Below are positions 33,931 to 43,089 of a DNA stretch of 64,000 bases, piece after piece. The notes under the pieces were generated by a model. The model was not told where the DNA came from. It searched no databases and saw only the letters and a program-made list of their open reading frames with translations. Origin of the DNA: Gammaproteobacteria bacterium. Its GTDB lineage: Bacteria > Pseudomonadota > Gammaproteobacteria > Burkholderiales > Nitrosomonadaceae. The position numbers and the translations under genes are program-made. How positions within the stretch are numbered: position 1 is the stretch's first letter; every line of letters begins with the position of its first letter. Location: assembly GCA_015709635.1 (NCBI GenBank), contig CP054180.1:1-64000 (forward strand), written 5' to 3'.

Positions 33931-35118
33931 TTATTGCAAACTGGCCAGCCAATTTTGCGCGGCATCGCGCGCTTGCGCGTCTGTTCTGAGCACGTCGTCC
34001 AATGTCGTCAATTCCTCTTGCTGCACAGTTTTCATGACATGCTCAATCATGACAGGAATGGCGGTAAATGGCATGCGTCGTTTAAGAAACGATTCCACTG
34101 CGATTTCATTGGCGGCATTGAGCACAGCGGGCATATTCCCTCCTGCGGAGAGTGCTTGATAGGCTAATCCCAAACAGGGGAATTTTTTGAAATCGGGTTC
34201 TTCAAAATCCAGACGGGCGACTTTGAACATATCCAAAGCCGATACGCCGCTTTCTATCCGGTCCGGATACCCCATGGCATGCGCGATCGGTGTGCGCATG
34301 TCGGGGTTGCCCAATTGTGCAATCACCGAGCCGTCGACATACGCAACCATGGAATGAATGACGCTTTGCGGATGAATCACCACTTGGATTCTTTCTGGCG
34401 GCGCTTCAAACAGCCAATGCGCTTCGATTACTTCCAATCCTTTATTCATCATGGTGGCGGAATCCACCGAGATTTTCTGCCCCATATCCCAATTCGGATG
34501 TGCGCACGCTTGTTCCGGCGTTACGCTAGCGAGCGAATCCAGCGGCGCGCGCCGGAATGGCCCACCCGAAGCGGTGAGTAAAATACGGCTGATTCCGGCC
34601 GCCGTCAAATTGCCGTTGAAATGATGTGGCAACGATTGATAAATGGCGTTATGTTCGCTATCGATCGGCAACAATGTGGCATGGTGCTGTTTTACCAAAT
34701 CCATAAAAATCCGCCCCGCCATGACCAGCGTTTCTTTGTTGGCAAGTAACACCAGTTTCCCTGTGCGCGCCGCGGCAAATGTCGGACGGATACCGGCAGC
34801 GCCGACAATGGCGGCCATTACGGCGTCCACTTCGGGAAGCGAGGCGACTTTTTCCAGCGATTCGATACCGGCCAGTACTTCCGTATCGATACCGGCAGTT
34901 TGAACCGCACGAGCGAGCTGTTCCGCACTATCTGCATCGAGCATCACCGCAAATCGTGGCTGGAAGCGCTGGCACTGTGCGAGCATTTTTTCGACGTTTT
35001 TGTTGGCGGTTAATGCAAAAGCCTGAAAGCGATCCGGATGCCGTGCGATAACATCCAGCGTGCTGTCCCCGATGCTGCCGGTGGAGCCCAATATGGTGAT
35101 TTGACGGATAGTGTTCAT
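33931..35118 (-). CDS. dxr: 1-deoxy-D-xylulose 5-phosphate reductoisomerase
   Basis: Dxr (IspC) makes 2-C-methyl-D-erythritol 4-phosphate with NADPH, the first committed step of the MEP isoprenoid pathway. The 395-residue enzyme has the NADPH-binding GSTGSIGDSTLDVI, LANKETLVMAG, the metal-binding and flexible-loop region PIDSEHNAIYQSL and TASGGPFR, and SVDSATMMNKGLEVIEAHWLF. The start overlaps the cdsA stop by four bases. ispE, another gene of the same pathway, lies at 54825-55664. Confidence 0.97.
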   Translation of the reverse strand: MNTIRQITILGSTGSIGDSTLDVIARHPDRFQAFALTANKNVEKMLAQCQRFQPRFAVMLDADSAEQLARAVQTAGIDTEVLAGIESLEKVASLPEVDAVMAAIVGAAGIRPTFAAARTGKLVLLANKETLVMAGRIFMDLVKQHHATLLPIDSEHNAIYQSLPHHFNGNLTAAGISRILLTASGGPFRRAPLDSLASVTPEQACAHPNWDMGQKISVDSATMMNKGLEVIEAHWLFEAPPERIQVVIHPQSVIHSMVAYVDGSVIAQLGNPDMRTPIAHAMGYPDRIESGVSALDMFKVARLDFEEPDFKKFPCLGLAYQALSAGGNMPAVLNAANEIAVESFLKRRMPFTAIPVMIEHVMKTVQQEELTTLDDVLRTDAQARDAAQNWLASLQ

Positions 35119-35939
35119 GACGCAGGTGAATAAAAAATAAGTAGGGCTAAAATGGCAAACGGCAGCGAAGAAGTCAAAGCGTCGATGCGATCCAGAATCC
35201 CGCCATGACCCGGCAAAATATTGCCGCTATCTTTAACGCCGGCCTGGCGTTTCATCAGCGATTCGTACAAATCGCCGATAATACCCAATATCGCCATAAG
35301 CAGCAGCAATGGTATTAATTGTGCCGCTGAAGATTCTTCCATAAACCAGAAATCCCAGATCAGACCGTAAATCAGTACTGCAATTAAAGCGCCAGCAACG
35401 CCTTCCCAGGTTTTATTCGGACTGATTTGGGCGGCAAGTTTGCGCTTACCGAGCGATCTTCCGGTGAAGTAAGCTGCAGTATCGGAAATCCAGATGGTTG
35501 CCATGAAACCCAGTAAAAGTTCCGGACTGATCGCACGCAACTGATAAAGCGCAAGACACGTGGGTAACAACACGATCCAGCCTATCAGCATCAAAATGAG
35601 CGGATGTTTGATCGTAAAAAGCTGTTTCAAATAGGGCGGCACAGCGATGAACCAGAAAGCTGCCGACAAGATATAAACCCAGATCAATTCGGTTGAGTAA
35701 ACATCCAGTTTTAACGATTCGCTCAGTTGAAACAGCAATTCTCCTCCGACTAAAGTGGTCAGGAGCATAAAAACGATGGTGTTTTTTACTGAAAATCCGG
35801 CTAACCGGCTCCATTCGCGCGATCCAATTACGGTAAGCGACAGTAACACAATAGCCCAAAAGATATCTTGCAGAAAAAATAATGCCGCTAGAAATAAAGG
35901 GAGAACAACTATTGCAGTAAGGATGCGGGCTTTAAGCAT
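35115..35939 (-). CDS. cdsA: Phosphatidate cytidylyltransferase CdsA
   Basis: CdsA makes CDP-diacylglycerol from CTP and phosphatidate, the precursor of all bacterial phospholipids. The 274-residue inner-membrane protein has about seven hydrophobic helices and the family signature near the C-terminus: SDTAAYFTGRSLGKRKL, SPNKTWEGVAG and KDSGNILPGHGGILDRIDAL. It lies between uppS and dxr, overlapping dxr by four bases. Confidence 0.96.
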   Translation of the reverse strand: MLKARILTAIVVLPLFLAALFFLQDIFWAIVLLSLTVIGSREWSRLAGFSVKNTIVFMLLTTLVGGELLFQLSESLKLDVYSTELIWVYILSAAFWFIAVPPYLKQLFTIKHPLILMLIGWIVLLPTCLALYQLRAISPELLLGFMATIWISDTAAYFTGRSLGKRKLAAQISPNKTWEGVAGALIAVLIYGLIWDFWFMEESSAAQLIPLLLLMAILGIIGDLYESLMKRQAGVKDSGNILPGHGGILDRIDALTSSLPFAILALLIFYSPAS

Positions 35940-35954
35940 GAAATGTGATCTTTT

Positions 35955-36722
35955 TTATCCTTCGGCGGATAACACTATTTGCAATTGCTCACTGGTGCGG
36001 CCAAAACGGCGCTCACGCTGCTGATAGGACTGAATAGCCAGCTCAAATTCATGCTCGTCAAAATCGGGCCATAAGGTATTGGTGAAATACAATTCGGTAT
36101 AAGCCAGTTGCCATAATAAAAAATTACTGATGCGGTATTCGCCGCCGGTGCGGATGAATAAATCCGGTTCTGGTGCATAGCTCATCGAGAGATATTGGGC
36201 GAAATTTTCTTCTTCAAAATTTAGCGGCAGATCTTTTGATTGCGCCATCATTTTGCGCACGGCTTGCATGATATCCCAGCGCCCGCCGTAATTCGCGGCG
36301 ATAGTAAATGTCAGGCGCGTATTGTCGGCGGTTAATTGTTCGCCAATGTGAATGGATTCTACGATTTTAGGATCGAATTTCGATATGTCGCCGATCACTT
36401 TAAAGCGGATGCCATTTTCATGCAACTTGCTGATTTCTTGCTCAAGTGCGACAAGAAACAGTTGCATCAACGATGTTACTTCATCGGCAGGCCGCCGCCA
36501 GTTTTCGCTGCTGAAAGCAAATAGCGTGAGATAGGTTACGCCACGTTCCATGCAGGCTTTTATCACGCTACGCACGGTTTCAACGCCTTGCTTATGTCCG
36601 GCGATGCGCGGCATGTAGCGGCTTTGAGCCCAACGGCCATTGCCATCCATGATGATGGCAATGTGCTGGGGTACTGAGCCTGTTTCGGGTATTTCTCGGG
36701 TTGAACTCGGGTCTTGTGGCAT
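35955..36722 (-). CDS. uppS: Undecaprenyl diphosphate synthase UppS
   Basis: UppS adds eight isoprene units in cis to farnesyl diphosphate, making the lipid carrier for peptidoglycan and O-antigen. The 255-residue cytosolic enzyme has HIAIIMDGNGRWA (catalytic Asp), LTLFAFSSENWRRP and DLFIRTGGEYRISNFLLWQLAYTELYF. The gap to frr upstream is one base, so the two are translated together. Confidence 0.97.
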   Translation of the reverse strand: MPQDPSSTREIPETGSVPQHIAIIMDGNGRWAQSRYMPRIAGHKQGVETVRSVIKACMERGVTYLTLFAFSSENWRRPADEVTSLMQLFLVALEQEISKLHENGIRFKVIGDISKFDPKIVESIHIGEQLTADNTRLTFTIAANYGGRWDIMQAVRKMMAQSKDLPLNFEEENFAQYLSMSYAPEPDLFIRTGGEYRISNFLLWQLAYTELYFTNTLWPDFDEHEFELAIQSYQQRERRFGRTSEQLQIVLSAEG

Positions 36723-36723
36723 A

Positions 36724-37281
36724 TCAAACCGCCATCAATTCGGTTTCTTTGACTTGTAAAATCTTGTCAATTTCCGAGATATAGCGATCAGTTAGTTTTT
36801 GAATTTCATCTTGCGCCCGGCGATCTTCATCTTCTGAAATTTCTTTGGATTTTAATAAGTCTTTCAGATGAGTATTCGCATCCCGGCGAATGTTACGCAT
36901 GGCGACGCGGACGGCTTCCGCTTCATGCTTGACTACTTTGATTAAGTCACGGCGACGCTCTTCAGTCAGAGCCGGCATCGGTACACGAATCGTTTCGCCT
37001 ACCGGCATCGGATTTAAACCCAAATCGGATTCGCGAATGGCTTTTTCAATGGCGTTAGCCATTTTCTTTTCCCAAGGAATAACGCCGATCGTGCGCGCAT
37101 CGATCAGGTTGATATTGGCTACTTGGTTGATGGGTGTTTGTGCACCGTAATAATCGACTGTGACATGATCCAGTATGCCAGTGTGCGCCCGTCCGCTTCT
37201 AACTTTACTTAAATCCACTTTCAATGCTTCGAGGCTTTTTTGCATTTTCTGTTCAGCGGATTTTTTTACATCGGCAATCAT
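36724..37281 (-). CDS. frr: Ribosome recycling factor
   Basis: RRF splits post-termination ribosomes together with EF-G. From the ATG at 37281 the protein has exactly 185 residues, the standard length, starting MIADVKKSAEQKM and containing KVRSGRAHTGILDHVTVDYYG, IPWEKKMANAIEKAI and LTEERRRDLIKVVK. In-frame ATGs lie upstream at 37290 and 37332, but homology and spacing from AAAGGG favour 37281. It follows pyrH in the usual order. Confidence 0.96.
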   Translation of the reverse strand: MIADVKKSAEQKMQKSLEALKVDLSKVRSGRAHTGILDHVTVDYYGAQTPINQVANINLIDARTIGVIPWEKKMANAIEKAIRESDLGLNPMPVGETIRVPMPALTEERRRDLIKVVKHEAEAVRVAMRNIRRDANTHLKDLLKSKEISEDEDRRAQDEIQKLTDRYISEIDKILQVKETELMAV

Positions 37282-37331
37282 AATATCCATCCCTTTTGAA
37301 TCTATTGTCAGGAAGCCTGACGATCGTTTCA

Positions 37332-38048
37332 TCAGACTGTCACCAAAGTCCCTTCATCTTCTCCTGTTATTATACGTTTAAGAGCGCCGGTTTTGAAAAT
37401 GCTGAATACGTTCAGTGGCAATTTCTGATCCCGGCATAACGTCAGCGCTGTGGCATCCATAACCTGCAAATTTTTTGCAATGGCTTCGTCAAAAGATAAT
37501 TTATGAAAGCGCGTAGCATCCGGATTAATTTTCGGGTCGCTGGTATAAATACCGTCGACTTTCGTAGCCTTGAGCATGATATCCACGTTCATTTCCATGC
37601 CTCGCAAAGCGGCTGCGGTATCGGTAGTGAAAAAAGGGTTGCCGGTTCCTGCGGCGAAAATCACTATTTTTCCATCTTTCAGATAACGCATGGCACGCCC
37701 GCGGATATAAGGTTCCACGACTTGTTCGACTCTTAAAGCGGATTGTATTCGCGGTACCAGCCCGGCCAGCTTCATGGCATCTTGTAGTGCCAGGGCATTC
37801 ATTACCGTGGCTAACATGCCCATATAGTCTGCCGTAACGCGCTCAAGCCCGTCGTTTGCGGATTTCATTCCACGAAAAATGTTTCCGCCGCCGACGACAA
37901 TGGCAATCTCGACTCCCAGCTTGCTGACTTCTTCAATCTCTCCAACAATTCTTGCCATTACCGCATGATTAATACCGTACTTATCTTCGCCCATCAGGGC
38001 TTCACCCGATAGCTTCAGTAAAATGCGTTTATAGGCAACAGTGGACAT
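37332..38048 (-). CDS. pyrH: Uridylate kinase PyrH
   Basis: PyrH phosphorylates UMP to UDP; the hexameric bacterial enzyme is activated by GTP and inhibited by UTP. The 238-residue protein has RILLKLSGEALMG at the N-terminus, VVGGGNIFRG, the DAMKLAG region and GTGNPFFTTDTAAALRGMEM, all of the amino-acid kinase fold. It lies between tsf and frr. Confidence 0.97.
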   Translation of the reverse strand: MSTVAYKRILLKLSGEALMGEDKYGINHAVMARIVGEIEEVSKLGVEIAIVVGGGNIFRGMKSANDGLERVTADYMGMLATVMNALALQDAMKLAGLVPRIQSALRVEQVVEPYIRGRAMRYLKDGKIVIFAAGTGNPFFTTDTAAALRGMEMNVDIMLKATKVDGIYTSDPKINPDATRFHKLSFDEAIAKNLQVMDATALTLCRDQKLPLNVFSIFKTGALKRIITGEDEGTLVTV

Positions 38049-38084
38049 TGATCGGTAGTTCGAGAATGACGATGATGGATTGAC

Positions 38085-38969
38085 TTATTTTGCTTGTCCC
38101 ATCTGGGCTTTTACTTCTTCTGCGAAATTCTCGGATTTCTTCTCGATTCCTTCGCCAACAACGAACATGGTAAAGCTGTTCACTTTAGCGGATTTCTTGG
38201 CCAGCAGTTTTTCTACCGTTTGTTCCGGGTCTTTAACGAAAGGCTGGCCTAATAAAGTGATTTCAGCAAGATATTTTGTAATGCGTCCGTCAACCATTTT
38301 TTCAATGATATTCGCCGGTTTACCGCTTTCGGCGGCTTGCGCGGTAAAAATCTGCCGCTCATGTTCCAGAACATCTGCTGACACTTGTTCTTTGGATACG
38401 CACATCGGTTTGCTGGCCGCAATATGCATGGCCAGGTCTTTACCCAATGTTTCATCACCACCGCTGTAATCCACCATTACGCCAATTTTGGTTCCGTGAA
38501 GATAATAAGCCAGCTGGCCTTGTGTTTCATGTCGTCCGCAGCGGCGGATGCTGATATTTTCCCCCAGCTTCATAACCAATGCTTTTCGAGTTGCTTCAAC
38601 GGTTTCGCCGCCTGACAGTGCGGTATCGCTTAATACCGCAACATCGGTTATATTTTTTGTGGCAATCAAACCGGCCAGGTTTTTGGCAAAATTAATAATG
38701 TCTTCATTTCTGGCTACAAAGTCAGTTTCACAGTTAACTTCAACCAGGGCGCCGCATTTACTGTCCGCCGAAATATAGGCGCCAATGACGCCCTCGGCTG
38801 CAATCCGGCCTGCCGCTTTGCTTGCTTTGGCGCCGCTTTTAATTCTTAACAGATCTTCCGCCGCTTTCATATCGCCGTTAGTCTCCGCCAAAGCTTTTTT
38901 ACACTCCATCATGCCGAGACCGGTCATTTCACGCAATTCTTTAACCATGCTTGCGGTAATTTCCGCCAT
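38085..38969 (-). CDS. tsf: Translation elongation factor Ts
   Basis: EF-Ts exchanges GDP for GTP on EF-Tu. The 294-residue product from the ATG at 38969 begins MAEITASMVKELREMTGLGMMECKKAL, has TDFVARNEDF-like sequence and the KVGEGIEKKSENFAEEV-like end of the family. GGAG lies five bases before this ATG, which I prefer to the ATG two codons upstream. It is co-directional with rpsB, 41 bases downstream. Confidence 0.97.
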   Translation of the reverse strand: MAEITASMVKELREMTGLGMMECKKALAETNGDMKAAEDLLRIKSGAKASKAAGRIAAEGVIGAYISADSKCGALVEVNCETDFVARNEDIINFAKNLAGLIATKNITDVAVLSDTALSGGETVEATRKALVMKLGENISIRRCGRHETQGQLAYYLHGTKIGVMVDYSGGDETLGKDLAMHIAASKPMCVSKEQVSADVLEHERQIFTAQAAESGKPANIIEKMVDGRITKYLAEITLLGQPFVKDPEQTVEKLLAKKSAKVNSFTMFVVGEGIEKKSENFAEEVKAQMGQAK

Positions 38970-39010
38970 AATCACTCCAAATCCAAAATTAATTTATGAA
39001 TAGATTTAAC

Positions 39011-39730
39011 TTATTCAGCTTCTGCACTCATCTCAACGATTTCTTGAATGGACTGATTGCGTCCTTCCAGAATAGCATCGGCTACCCCGCGAGCATATAA
39101 GCGTATCGCTCTGCTCGAATCATCATTTCCTGGGATAATGTACTGTAAATTATCAGGATTGTGATTAGTGTCGACTACACCGATAACCGGGATGCCAAGC
39201 TTTCTGGCTTCAGTAATAGCGCCTTTTTGATACCCTACATCGATTACAAATAGCGCATCCGGCAAACCTTTCATATCTTTAATACCACCCAAGCTGCTAT
39301 TGAGCTTGTCCAGTTCTCTTTGGAGATCGAGCGCTTCTTTCTTTACGAGCTTATCTAGCGTTCCATCTTGTGTCATGGTTTCCATATCTTGCAGGCGCTT
39401 GATGGACTGCTTTATGGTCTTGAAATTGGTCAGCATTCCGCCTAACCAGCGTTGATCGACGTAAGGAGATCCGCAGCGTGTGGCTTCCTCGCGTACAATA
39501 TCGCGCGCCTGCCGTTTGGTACCGACAAATAAAATGACTCCCTTATTGGCAGATAATTGACGTACGTATTTCATGGCTTCTTCGTACATCACCAAAGTTT
39601 TTTCAAGATTGATGATGTGGATTTTATTACGATGGCCGAAGATGTACGGTGCCATTTTTGGATTCCAGAAGCGTGTTTGATGACCGAAGTGAACGCCTGC
39701 TTCCAGCATTTGCCGCATAGTTACTGACAT
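39011..39730 (-). CDS. rpsB: 30S ribosomal protein uS2
   Basis: uS2 is a late-assembling protein at the back of the small subunit. The 239-residue product starts MSVTMRQMLEAGVHFGHQTRFWNPKM, and contains IFGHRNKIHIINLEKTL, VGTKRQARDIVREEA and VIDVGYQKGAITEARKLGIPVIGVVDTNHNPD. The ATG at 39730 has AAGGAG seven bases upstream; the open frame to 39760 is not needed. It heads the long minus-strand run down to rnhB, and its promoter can be seen at 39854-39883. The leader of about 115 bases may carry control by uS2 itself, as in other proteobacteria. Confidence 0.97.
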   Translation of the reverse strand: MSVTMRQMLEAGVHFGHQTRFWNPKMAPYIFGHRNKIHIINLEKTLVMYEEAMKYVRQLSANKGVILFVGTKRQARDIVREEATRCGSPYVDQRWLGGMLTNFKTIKQSIKRLQDMETMTQDGTLDKLVKKEALDLQRELDKLNSSLGGIKDMKGLPDALFVIDVGYQKGAITEARKLGIPVIGVVDTNHNPDNLQYIIPGNDDSSRAIRLYARGVADAILEGRNQSIQEIVEMSAEAE

Positions 39731-39853
39731 AAATATTCTCCTTAAGAATTGAGCCTCCATTCGCTTTAATCACCTCAAGCGGCGAGCGAATGTGCGTATT
39801 TAATTTGATTTGCATTTCATGCATTGCCACGCTGGCAGTCAAATTATCCAAAT

Positions 39854-39883
39854 ATTATATAGCATTTTCCTGGACTTACTCAA
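39854..39883 (-). promoter_or_regulatory. Sigma-70 promoter of rpsB
   Basis: On the minus strand TTGAGT (39878-39883) and a perfect TATAAT (39854-39859) are 18 bases apart. The predicted start lies near 39847, giving a leader of about 115 bases before the rpsB ATG. Confidence 0.7.
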
Positions 39884-40009
39884 GTAAACGATGGAGCGGA
39901 ATAACGGAATAAAGAAAATGCTAATTGTGGAACAAGAACTTATTTAGCTTAGCAGAGACGATATTTGATGAAGATTCGGTTATTTCAGTGGCGGTTGAAT
40001 TGCACATTA

Positions 40010-40771
40010 TCAAGTGACGCAAGATGAGTTTCCCATTTTCATTTTTAAGCGATCAATATCGTTTATTTGGATGTGTTTATTATCCACGGTGATGATATTT
40101 TCATCCTGCAGTTTTGAAAAAGCGCGGCTGACAGTCTCGAGCTTCAGGCCAAGATAGCTGCCGATCTCTTCGCGCGTCATGCGGAGATTGAATTCCGATT
40201 CGGAATAGCCGCGCATTAAAAAGCGGCGCGACAGATTCAACAAAAAGGACGCTAAGCGTTCTTCCGCTTTCATGCTGCCAAGCAATAACATAACACCGTG
40301 GTCGCGCACTATTTCGCGGCTCATGATTTTATGGAAATGGCGCATGAGCGATGGAATCGTACGGCTGATTTCTTCCAGCTTGGCAAAAGGGATTTCGCAT
40401 ACTTCGCTGTCTTCCAGCGCAATTGCATCGCAAGTATGGGTGTCGGTACTGATAGCATCCAAGCCCAGCAATTCCCCCGTCATATGAAAACCGGTTACTT
40501 GTTGACGTCCATCTTCTTCCAGCACGCAGGTTTTGAAGAATCCGCTGCGAACAGCAAATAATGATTGAAACTTCGTGCCGGTGCGGTGCAAATATCCGCC
40601 CCGCGGAACTTTCCGCTTGTAACTGACGACATCGCCAAGAACCTGAATTTCCTGATCATTAAGACCGACAGGCAAGCAAAGTTCGCGCAAGCTGCAAGTA
40701 GCACAGCTTGATCGAATGTGCGAGATATCAAAGTGATGAAATGAAGTATCGTTAAGCAAAATATTTTCCAA
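40010..40771 (-). CDS. fnr: Oxygen-sensing transcription regulator Fnr
   Basis: Fnr switches genes in response to low oxygen through a [4Fe-4S] cluster that allows dimerisation and DNA binding. The 253-residue protein resembles E. coli FNR along its length. The cluster cysteines are present: C23, C26 and C32 in SSCATCSLRELCLP, and C125 in SEVCEIPF. The cyclic-nucleotide-like barrel and dimer helix follow, then the helix-turn-helix with ETVSRAFSKL, whose E, S and R read TTGAT half-sites. The divergent hemN-like gene and a perfect FNR box share its upstream region, so it may regulate both that gene and itself. Confidence 0.95.
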   Translation of the reverse strand: MENILLNDTSFHHFDISHIRSSCATCSLRELCLPVGLNDQEIQVLGDVVSYKRKVPRGGYLHRTGTKFQSLFAVRSGFFKTCVLEEDGRQQVTGFHMTGELLGLDAISTDTHTCDAIALEDSEVCEIPFAKLEEISRTIPSLMRHFHKIMSREIVRDHGVMLLLGSMKAEERLASFLLNLSRRFLMRGYSESEFNLRMTREEIGSYLGLKLETVSRAFSKLQDENIITVDNKHIQINDIDRLKMKMGNSSCVT

Positions 40772-40800
40772 AATTGGGGAATTACATTTCAGTGCTTTAA

Positions 40801-40814
40801 TTGATCTGAATCAA
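40801..40814. promoter_or_regulatory. Perfect FNR box between fnr and the hemN-like gene
   Basis: TTGATCTGAATCAA matches the FNR consensus at all ten fixed positions. It begins 29 bases before the fnr start codon on the minus strand and 166 bases before the hemN-like start on the plus strand. The proximity to fnr suggests autoregulation; control of the hemN-like gene is also plausible. Confidence 0.8.
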
Positions 40815-40980
40815 GGTTGATTTCAATAAGCCATTACACAATTCTACGGTATTGGAGAAGGGAGTGGATATTCTTTTTTGCTGAATCGGCAATGCCGGAA
40901 GCCAATAATTTAAGGAAACACTGAATAATTTTCCCTAATCAAAGTAGCCAGCGAATAATGATGAATCAACACAGATTTCT

Positions 40981-42426
40981 TTGGGTTACATTCCTCACAA
41001 ATTGAGATTCCCAGTGCGTCCGTTAAGATTTTCTAATTCATCTGCCGATTTGCTGCGGATCAATTCAGATCTTATTCGCGAGTTCGGAGCTCCCAATGCG
41101 GATTATTGTTTATATCCACAAATAGATTATTTTGACGAAGCATTTGATGCGCATGCTTACTCCGTTTGGTTGAATAATTGCAAAGCAGGACATCTCCGTC
41201 GCCCGTTATCGCTCTATGTACACATCCCATTTTGCCGTTCTTTATGTTTTTACTGCCAATTCAATCAGATAACGACAGATGGCAATGACGGTATAACAAC
41301 TTACCTTGATTACTTGTCACGTGAAATAAAATTGCACGCGCAGCTTTTCCAAGAAAACCCCAAGCTGGAGCAATTGTATTTGGGAGGCGGTACCCCGACG
41401 CTCCTTAATGACACTCAGTTGAGTAGTATTTTGAAAGAAATTCGGCAGAATTTTAATCTGATGAAAGATGGGGAATTTTCAATTGAAGTCGATCCGCGGC
41501 AAATGCTTCATTTATCTATGCAAGCACTGAAAGAAATAGGTTTTAATCGTGTAATCATAGGCGTTCAGGATTTTGATCATGAGGTTCAGCAATGCATACA
41601 TCGCGTTCAAACAGAGGATGTCACGTTGCGTGCTATTTGCAATGCGCAGCAAGCCGGTTTTAAAACAATTCGAACGGAATTAGTGTACGGATTACCGGCG
41701 CAAACCATGAAAAAGTTTGAATACACATTGGAAAAAATCATAGCAGCCAACCCGAGTCAAATTAATTTATTGAATTATCAGCACTTGCCGGAAAAATTTA
41801 AACCGCAGCGAAATATTCATTTAGAAGATTTGCCCGATGTAGAAACCAGCTTGGAAATGCTTTTATTTGCGATTACCCGTCTGACCGCAGCGGGCTATCA
41901 GCATATCGGGATGAATCTTTTTGCTGCACCGGATGATTGCTTAGTCATTGCGCAACGGCAAGGCAGGCTGTACTACGGGTTGCAGGGCTATTCGATTTAT
42001 CCTGATAGCTATCGCATCGCGCTCGGAATTTCCGGGATTGGAAGCTTTGGTCCGGTGTTAAGTCAGAATGATTGTAATCTTCAACGCTATTATGACAAGC
42101 TTGAGCAGAATGTTCTTCCAATTGCGCGGGGTATCGAATTAAGCGCTGACGATTTAATCCGGCGGTCGGTAATGCAAGCGCTTATTTGTCATTCCATTCT
42201 TTCGTTTGAATCGGTAGAGGCGTATTTCTCGATCGAATTCAAAAATTATTTCGCTGCCGAATTGGCAGAACTCTTAGTTTATGAACAAGCCGGCTTGGTC
42301 ACGCTAGAGGATCAAGAAATTGCTGTGACACCACAGGGGCAATTATTGATTAACAGCATTTGCCGGGTTTTTGACAAGTATTCGCGCATTAATCAACAGC
42401 GTAAGAACTCGCCGATACTTATTTAA
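40981..42426 (+). CDS. hemN: HemN-like radical SAM protein (oxygen-independent coproporphyrinogen III oxidase type)
   Basis: HemN converts coproporphyrinogen III to protoporphyrinogen IX without oxygen, using S-adenosylmethionine and a [4Fe-4S] cluster. This 481-residue protein has PLSLYVHIPFCRSLCFYCQFN with the cluster cysteines C85, C89 and C92, LYLGGGTPTLLN, FSIEVDPR, GFNRVIIGVQDFDHEVQ and LVYGLPAQTMKKFEYTL. Some HemN positions differ: IGMDHFARPDDELA in E. coli is here IGMNLFAAPDDCLV, and the next region reads SIYPDSYRIALGISG. It may be a HemN paralogue. The start is uncertain: TTG at 40981 or GTG at 41014. The FNR box upstream fits anaerobic expression. Confidence 0.82.
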   Translation: MGYIPHKLRFPVRPLRFSNSSADLLRINSDLIREFGAPNADYCLYPQIDYFDEAFDAHAYSVWLNNCKAGHLRRPLSLYVHIPFCRSLCFYCQFNQITTDGNDGITTYLDYLSREIKLHAQLFQENPKLEQLYLGGGTPTLLNDTQLSSILKEIRQNFNLMKDGEFSIEVDPRQMLHLSMQALKEIGFNRVIIGVQDFDHEVQQCIHRVQTEDVTLRAICNAQQAGFKTIRTELVYGLPAQTMKKFEYTLEKIIAANPSQINLLNYQHLPEKFKPQRNIHLEDLPDVETSLEMLLFAITRLTAAGYQHIGMNLFAAPDDCLVIAQRQGRLYYGLQGYSIYPDSYRIALGISGIGSFGPVLSQNDCNLQRYYDKLEQNVLPIARGIELSADDLIRRSVMQALICHSILSFESVEAYFSIEFKNYFAAELAELLVYEQAGLVTLEDQEIAVTPQGQLLINSICRVFDKYSRINQQRKNSPILI

Positions 42427-42432
42427 TTTTTC

Positions 42433-42458
42433 ACCTGAGAATCACCGGATTCCCAGGT
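42433..42458. terminator. Hairpin between convergent genes
   Basis: ACCTGAGAATC (42433-42443) and GATTCCCAGGT (42448-42458) form an 11-base stem with one mismatch and a four-base loop, between the ends of the hemN-like and cytochrome genes. The flanks are AT-rich but lack a long T-run, so it is a weak terminator candidate. Confidence 0.45.
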
Positions 42459-42467
42459 ATATTAAAT

Positions 42468-42776
42468 TTATTTGACTTGGCTATTTGTTAAAACATACTC
42501 GGCTAAACGATCAGCAGCTTCACCTTGAATGTTTTTAAACGCTGGCATTCTCATACTGCCCGATTGAAATTTCTTGATAATGGCTTCCTTATTGGCAACT
42601 TTTTCACTCAATACCATTGCGACATCGGCGCTTAGCGGTTTGTGGCATTCTGTGCAAGCCGAGCTGAAGATTTTTTCACCGGACGCATCTGCGGGCGGGG
42701 TGTAGTCTCTGCTCGTACCACAGCCGACCAGTATGAATAGTGCTGATATCGTTAAGGCAAAGTTTAATTTTTTCAT
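42468..42776 (-). CDS. Small lipoprotein-type cytochrome c
   Basis: The 102-residue precursor has a signal sequence ending in the lipobox LVGC (Cys19) and one haem motif CTECH (C41, C44, H45); a Met in SGSMRMPAF is the probable sixth ligand. It resembles short single-haem cytochromes of about 80 mature residues attached to the membrane by lipid. Partner unknown. It is transcribed towards the hemN-like gene. Confidence 0.88.
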   Translation of the reverse strand: MKKLNFALTISALFILVGCGTSRDYTPPADASGEKIFSSACTECHKPLSADVAMVLSEKVANKEAIIKKFQSGSMRMPAFKNIQGEAADRLAEYVLTNSQVK

Positions 42777-43089
42777 TTTCAGGCTCCAGTTATTTAATTC
42801 AATCGCTACCGGGAGTGATCCCGATCCAAACTTAGTTGCTTAAATATTTTATAAAATTTCAATCAGACTTGTGATTTAGGGGGCCTACCATACCCAGTAT
42901 CACGATAACTTGTCAAACAAATGTTGGTTTAAGGCACCAATTAATTAGCCTGAAATCATCGTCTTCGACTGCTAGTGCTCGGTATCTTTTTAAATTCAAT
43001 AGGATCAATGAAATAATAAGCGCTTCGTTTGTGTCGTCGGATTTATTTATGGCTTAAATTTCAATGGTATCGATTATTTTGCCACCGAT

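Noticed and set aside
40912..40934. Sequence like the end of the dispersed repeat (GGAAACACTGAATAA)
   Set aside because: Only about 13 of 15 bases match and no element body follows, so chance is a sufficient explanation.
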